Positions 6,251 through 8,953 of a stretch of DNA of 8,953 nt are shown piece by piece; positions within the stretch are counted from its first letter, which is position 1, and every line of letters starts with the position of its first letter. The notes beneath the pieces were generated by a model. It did not search any database. It was given only the letters and a program-made list of their open reading frames with translations, and was not told where the DNA came from. Made by a program: the position numbers and the translations under genes. Source of the DNA: JBGOUJ01 sp041477005 (lineage in GTDB: Bacteria; Acidobacteriota; Terriglobia; Bryobacterales; JACQDG01); NCBI GenBank assembly GCA_041477005.1, contig JBGOUJ010000312.1, forward strand, positions 1 through 8,953, read 5' to 3'.

Positions 6251-8617
6251 ATGTGCCTCGGACGAATCCGGAGCATTCGGACGTGCCTGGCTCTTTGCTT
6301 GATGGGCTTTGGCGCAGTCAGTTCTCTGAGTGGACAGTCCTCCGCGGTCGTGATCAGCCAAGTGTACGGCGGTGGCGGCAATGCTGGAGCAAGCCTTCGG
6401 AACGACTTCATCGAGATTTTCAATCGTGGAAATGCGGCAGTAGACTTGACCGCCTGGTCAGTCCAATATGCTTCTGCAACTGGCACGACTTGGGACCGGA
6501 CAATTCTTGGCGGATTCATCCAACCCGGCCAATATTACCTCATCCAAGAGGCACAGGGCGCTGGCGGCTCAACGTCGCTGCCCGCACCCGAGGCAACAGG
6601 CGGCATCAATCTGAGTGCGACTTCGGGGAAGGTCGCCCTCGTCAATAACTCGATTGCCCTGAACGGCTCCGCTCCGAATGGGGCGCAAGTCGTGGACTTC
6701 CTCGGGTATGGCGGCGCCGATTTTGCTGAAGGAAGACCAGTTGACCCTCTCAACAACACGTCGGCTGCAATCCGTCGTTCGGGAGGCTGTGCAGATACGA
6801 ACAACAACCAAGCTGATTTTGCTCTCGGAGCACCGAGCCCCCGCAACACGCGGTCATCACTGAATCCCTGCGGCCCCGTTGGGCCGCAGATTTCGAATGG
6901 CGGCATTACAAACGCAGCAAGCTTCATGGCAGGCGCGGTCGCGCCCGGCGAAATAGTCACTATTTTCGGGTCGAGCCTTGGTCCGGCGTCTCTCGCCGCT
7001 CTGCAACTAACCGTGGACAGGCAGTACGTCACGAAGTCCCTGGCCGGAACACGGGTCCTTTTCGACGGCGTGGCCTCTCCGATGATCTATACGTTAGCGG
7101 GTCAGGTCAGCGCCATCGCGCCCTATCCACTCGCAGGCAGAGCTACAACACAGGTCCAGGTCGAATACAACGGCCAATTGTCCAACGCTGTCACACTGGC
7201 GGTAGCACCAAGCGCCCCTGGCGTGTTCACTGTAGGCTCGTCGGGGCAGGGGCAGGCGGCGGTTCTCAACCAGGATTATACCGTCAACGGCCCGTCCAAC
7301 CCTGCCGCAAGGGGGTCGGTGGTCGCTATCTACGCCACTGGCGGTGGCCAGACGACTCCGGACGGAGACGATGGACGAGTTATTGGGGCCGACCTCCCAA
7401 AACTGCTTCTCCCGGTAAGAGTGAAGATAGCCGGGCTCGATGCGGAGGTTCTGTACACAGGCGCCGCACCGGGTCTGGTCAGCGGCGCTGTCCAGATTAA
7501 CGCGAGAATTCCGGACAGTGCTCCAGGGGGCGCGAGTCCGATGGTCATTACTGTGGGGGGGGCCGGCAGCCAGCCTGGCGTAGCCGTTTCCGTCGCTGGA
7601 CCCGGTTCCGGTCAGCCTGGGGTTGGAGCCTTCATCGACCAAAAGCTCGATCAACTCAAACATGACCCGACAGTTGCTCCGCTTTCTGAGATTCCGACGG
7701 ACCGATCCCCAATCCCGCCCGCCTGGCTGGCGTTGGTTTCGTGGAACACGCAGGTGGGCGCTACCGCCACTTCCGTGGACGCCACTCGTCCACCCATGGT
7801 CAAAGCGGCGTTGTCCACCTTGTTCAACGGCACATACCAGATCCTCGCAGCGCAGGAGATTCCGAACAAAGACTCCGCTGAGTTGTTGCGGAACTTGCTC
7901 CCAGGGGGCGGTCCTGAGTGGAAAACGTCTTTTTTTGATACGACCGACTCGATGGACAACGGATTCTGGTACCGATCAAGCACCGTCCTCCGAGATTCGT
8001 TCAGCCTGTTTGTGACTGGTCAAACTGACGCCAGCGGGCGATTCATTGCCGACACCTCTCGGGCGCAGCACCCTCCGCAGGTGGCCCAGTTTCAGATTGA
8101 CGACTTTGATTTCACGCTCATCACCGTTCACCTCACATTCGCCGATGGCGACACTGCGGAGTCCGCCAGAGAACTGCACAATGTCCTCGACTACTTGGAC
8201 TGGTACTTTAATCAGCCCGACCATGATCCTGACGTGATCGTGTGCGGTGACTTCAACATGCCTTCCGCTTTGAGCGGCCAAACCGGCAAAAACGGAATCA
8301 CGCTGGACGCGCTGTTTGATCAGGACCCGCGCTTTCAGCAGGGCGAACGGCGCTTTGTTGTTACCGTACACGAGCCGACTTCACGGGGTTCGGCGGCAAG
8401 CGGCGGCGTACCCGTAAGCAACTACGACCACTGCGTTCTCTCAGCGGACACGATGAAGGAGTTCGTGCAGGCGCGACGGGTATCAACGAACATTCTCACC
8501 GATAATCCCAGCGACCCTGAAGTGCAGCTCACCTCCGATCACTTTCCTATCGTGGCGTTCTTTAGAACAAAGGGTGACGGTATCGCCTTGGATCTGAAAA
8601 CACGGATTCGGCCATAA
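6251..8617 (+). CDS. Secreted LTD - TIGR03437 - EEP nuclease-like protein
   Basis: The frame opens at ATG 6152 (821 residues), but I prefer ATG 6251 (788 residues) because a signal peptide follows at once (basic RIRSIR, then a hydrophobic run to SSLSGQ); both starts lack a strong Shine-Dalgarno. Residue numbers below use the 821 form. At 65-165 is a lamin-tail domain: VVISQVYGGGGNAG, NDFIEIFNRGNAAVDLTAWS, GQYYLIQE, GKVALVNN. At 249-482 is a Solibacter-type TIGR03437 domain: GGITNAASF, APGEIVTIFGSSLGP, VSAIAPYPLAG, VAIYATGGGQT, LVSGAVQINARIP. At 525-806 is an EEP domain with a complete catalytic set: N532 (SWN), E569 (AAQE), H660 (TVHL), D700/N702 (GDFN), D759-H760 (NYDH) and D796-H797 (SDH). 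It is probably a metal-dependent extracellular nuclease or phosphodiesterase; DNA as substrate is inferred from LTD-EEP relatives. No C-terminal sorting signal is visible. Codon third positions look less GC-biased than in the MFS gene. Confidence 0.88.
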   Translation: MCLGRIRSIRTCLALCLMGFGAVSSLSGQSSAVVISQVYGGGGNAGASLRNDFIEIFNRGNAAVDLTAWSVQYASATGTTWDRTILGGFIQPGQYYLIQEAQGAGGSTSLPAPEATGGINLSATSGKVALVNNSIALNGSAPNGAQVVDFLGYGGADFAEGRPVDPLNNTSAAIRRSGGCADTNNNQADFALGAPSPRNTRSSLNPCGPVGPQISNGGITNAASFMAGAVAPGEIVTIFGSSLGPASLAALQLTVDRQYVTKSLAGTRVLFDGVASPMIYTLAGQVSAIAPYPLAGRATTQVQVEYNGQLSNAVTLAVAPSAPGVFTVGSSGQGQAAVLNQDYTVNGPSNPAARGSVVAIYATGGGQTTPDGDDGRVIGADLPKLLLPVRVKIAGLDAEVLYTGAAPGLVSGAVQINARIPDSAPGGASPMVITVGGAGSQPGVAVSVAGPGSGQPGVGAFIDQKLDQLKHDPTVAPLSEIPTDRSPIPPAWLALVSWNTQVGATATSVDATRPPMVKAALSTLFNGTYQILAAQEIPNKDSAELLRNLLPGGGPEWKTSFFDTTDSMDNGFWYRSSTVLRDSFSLFVTGQTDASGRFIADTSRAQHPPQVAQFQIDDFDFTLITVHLTFADGDTAESARELHNVLDYLDWYFNQPDHDPDVIVCGDFNMPSALSGQTGKNGITLDALFDQDPRFQQGERRFVVTVHEPTSRGSAASGGVPVSNYDHCVLSADTMKEFVQARRVSTNILTDNPSDPEVQLTSDHFPIVAFFRTKGDGIALDLKTRIRP
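7555..7562 (+). repeat. G8 homopolymer inside the nuclease gene
   Basis: Eight consecutive G (codons GTG GGG GGG GCC, residues 468-471 of the 821-residue form) lie at the end of the TIGR03437 domain. They are upstream of the linker and the whole EEP catalytic domain. A one-base slip here would remove the catalytic domain while leaving the lamin-tail part intact. Confidence 0.6.
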
Positions 8618-8646
8618 TGGCATCGGACAGGGCCAGGCGAGCCCGG

Positions 8647-8668
8647 CCAGAGCGTGCCTGACGCTTGG
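8647..8668 (+). repeat. Stem-loop between the nuclease gene and the DUF5990-like gene
   Basis: CCA-G-AGCGT (8647-8655) pairs with ACGCTTGG (8661-8668), giving eight base pairs with one bulged G and a 5-base loop (GCCTG). It lies 30 bases after the nuclease stop. No T run follows, so termination here is possible but not demonstrated; it may instead be an RNA-stabilising 3' structure. Confidence 0.4.
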
Positions 8669-8700
8669 AGGAGCCGACCCGGCCTCTGACAGGAGTAAAT

Positions 8701-8877
8701 ATGGAACGTGAATTGACGCTTCGGATCGTCTTGGAGAGACCGCCGGTCGGCGTGAACTTCGGTTTGCAGAAAGGCCGGGGCAGCGATTACGAGACCATCC
8801 AGGAGCAAAGATCAAAAACGAAAGATCTGTACTTCGAATTCACCGTAGGAGTAAGAGCTAGCCGCAAGGATTGGTAG
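8701..8877 (+). CDS. DUF5990 family protein, apparently truncated (58 aa)
   Basis: I prefer ATG 8701 because AGGAG sits seven bases upstream (8691-8695); an in-frame ATG at 8665 would add 12 unlikely residues. The peptide begins MERELTLRIVLERPPVGVNF, then GLQKGRGSDYETIQEQRSK and DLYFEFTVGVRASRKDW, which I recognise as the conserved N-terminus of DUF5990 proteins, a family of unknown function. As I recall, full-length members are well over 100 residues and continue with a region containing GPFVQGPP-like sequence. Here the frame stops at TAG 8875-8877, and none of the three forward frames in the remaining 76 bases continues that pattern. It therefore looks like a gene remnant rather than a simple nonsense allele, although a short functional peptide cannot be excluded. 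It is co-directional with the nuclease gene, 83 bases downstream. Confidence 0.65.
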   Translation: MERELTLRIVLERPPVGVNFGLQKGRGSDYETIQEQRSKTKDLYFEFTVGVRASRKDW

Positions 8878-8953
8878 CCGCGAGGATCTGAATGGCGGCG
8901 CTAAGGTGAGACGGAACGGCAACAAGGGTGAGTCCAAGAAGCGCCAGGCGCAG
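8878..8953. other. Right-edge sequence without a supportable gene
   Basis: One forward frame stays open to the edge and could start at GTG 8906, giving 16 very basic residues (RRNGNKGESKKRQAQ after the start). There is no clear Shine-Dalgarno and the stretch is too short to identify. I see no match to the missing part of DUF5990. Confidence 0.3.

Noticed and set aside
1..8953. CRISPR arrays, tRNA or rRNA genes, insertion sequences, prophage or defence genes
   Set aside because: No regularly spaced repeats, no tRNA-like cloverleaf noticed, and no transposase, integrase or defence-type protein motifs seen in the plausible coding frames.

Overview
The window most likely comes from a Bryobacterales/Solibacter-type Acidobacteriota genome. 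Two lineage-flavoured protein families are readable directly: a VWFA-related acidobacterial domain protein (TIGR03436 type, minus strand, left edge) and a Solibacter-type TIGR03437 domain inside a large exported protein on the right. GC is high, intergenic gaps are moderate, and most products carry export signals. Nothing looks like phage, IS, CRISPR, tRNA or rRNA.

Layout. (1) 1-1313, minus: VWFA-related secreted protein, running off the left edge and interrupted by an apparent one-base deletion near 1113. Once the frame is corrected it reads openly for about 438 residues. (2) 1314-1624: a 311-base divergent intergenic region with two stem-loops, the second followed by a short T run, then a Shine-Dalgarno fully complementary to the last 12 bases of the 16S anti-SD tail. 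(3) 1625-2620, plus: lipoprotein of the CE4 polysaccharide deacetylase family, starting at GTG. (4) 2666-3964, minus: MFS transporter of the anion:cation symporter (hexuronate-type) group, convergent with the deacetylase. (5) 4106-6007, minus: exported PQQ-dependent dehydrogenase related to glucose dehydrogenase, upstream of and co-directional with the transporter. (6) 6008-6250: divergent intergenic region. (7) 6251 (or 6152)-8617, plus: large secreted protein with a lamin-tail domain, a TIGR03437 domain and an intact endonuclease/exonuclease/phosphatase (EEP) domain. (8) 8701-8877, plus: short protein matching only the N-terminal part of the DUF5990 family, apparently truncated. (9) 8878-8953: no gene that can be supported.

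Working together. The PQQ dehydrogenase and the transporter could form a periplasmic oxidation-plus-uptake pair: a sugar or alcohol is oxidised outside the cytoplasmic membrane and the acid is imported. The deacetylase lipoprotein and the secreted nuclease fit a cell-envelope and extracellular polymer-degrading lifestyle. These are separate transcription units with no visible shared regulator, so I do not claim a single integrated system. The least ordinary points are the domain order of the secreted nuclease, with a G8 tract just upstream of its catalytic domain; the structured leader of the deacetylase; the frameshifted VWFA gene; and the truncated DUF5990 gene.
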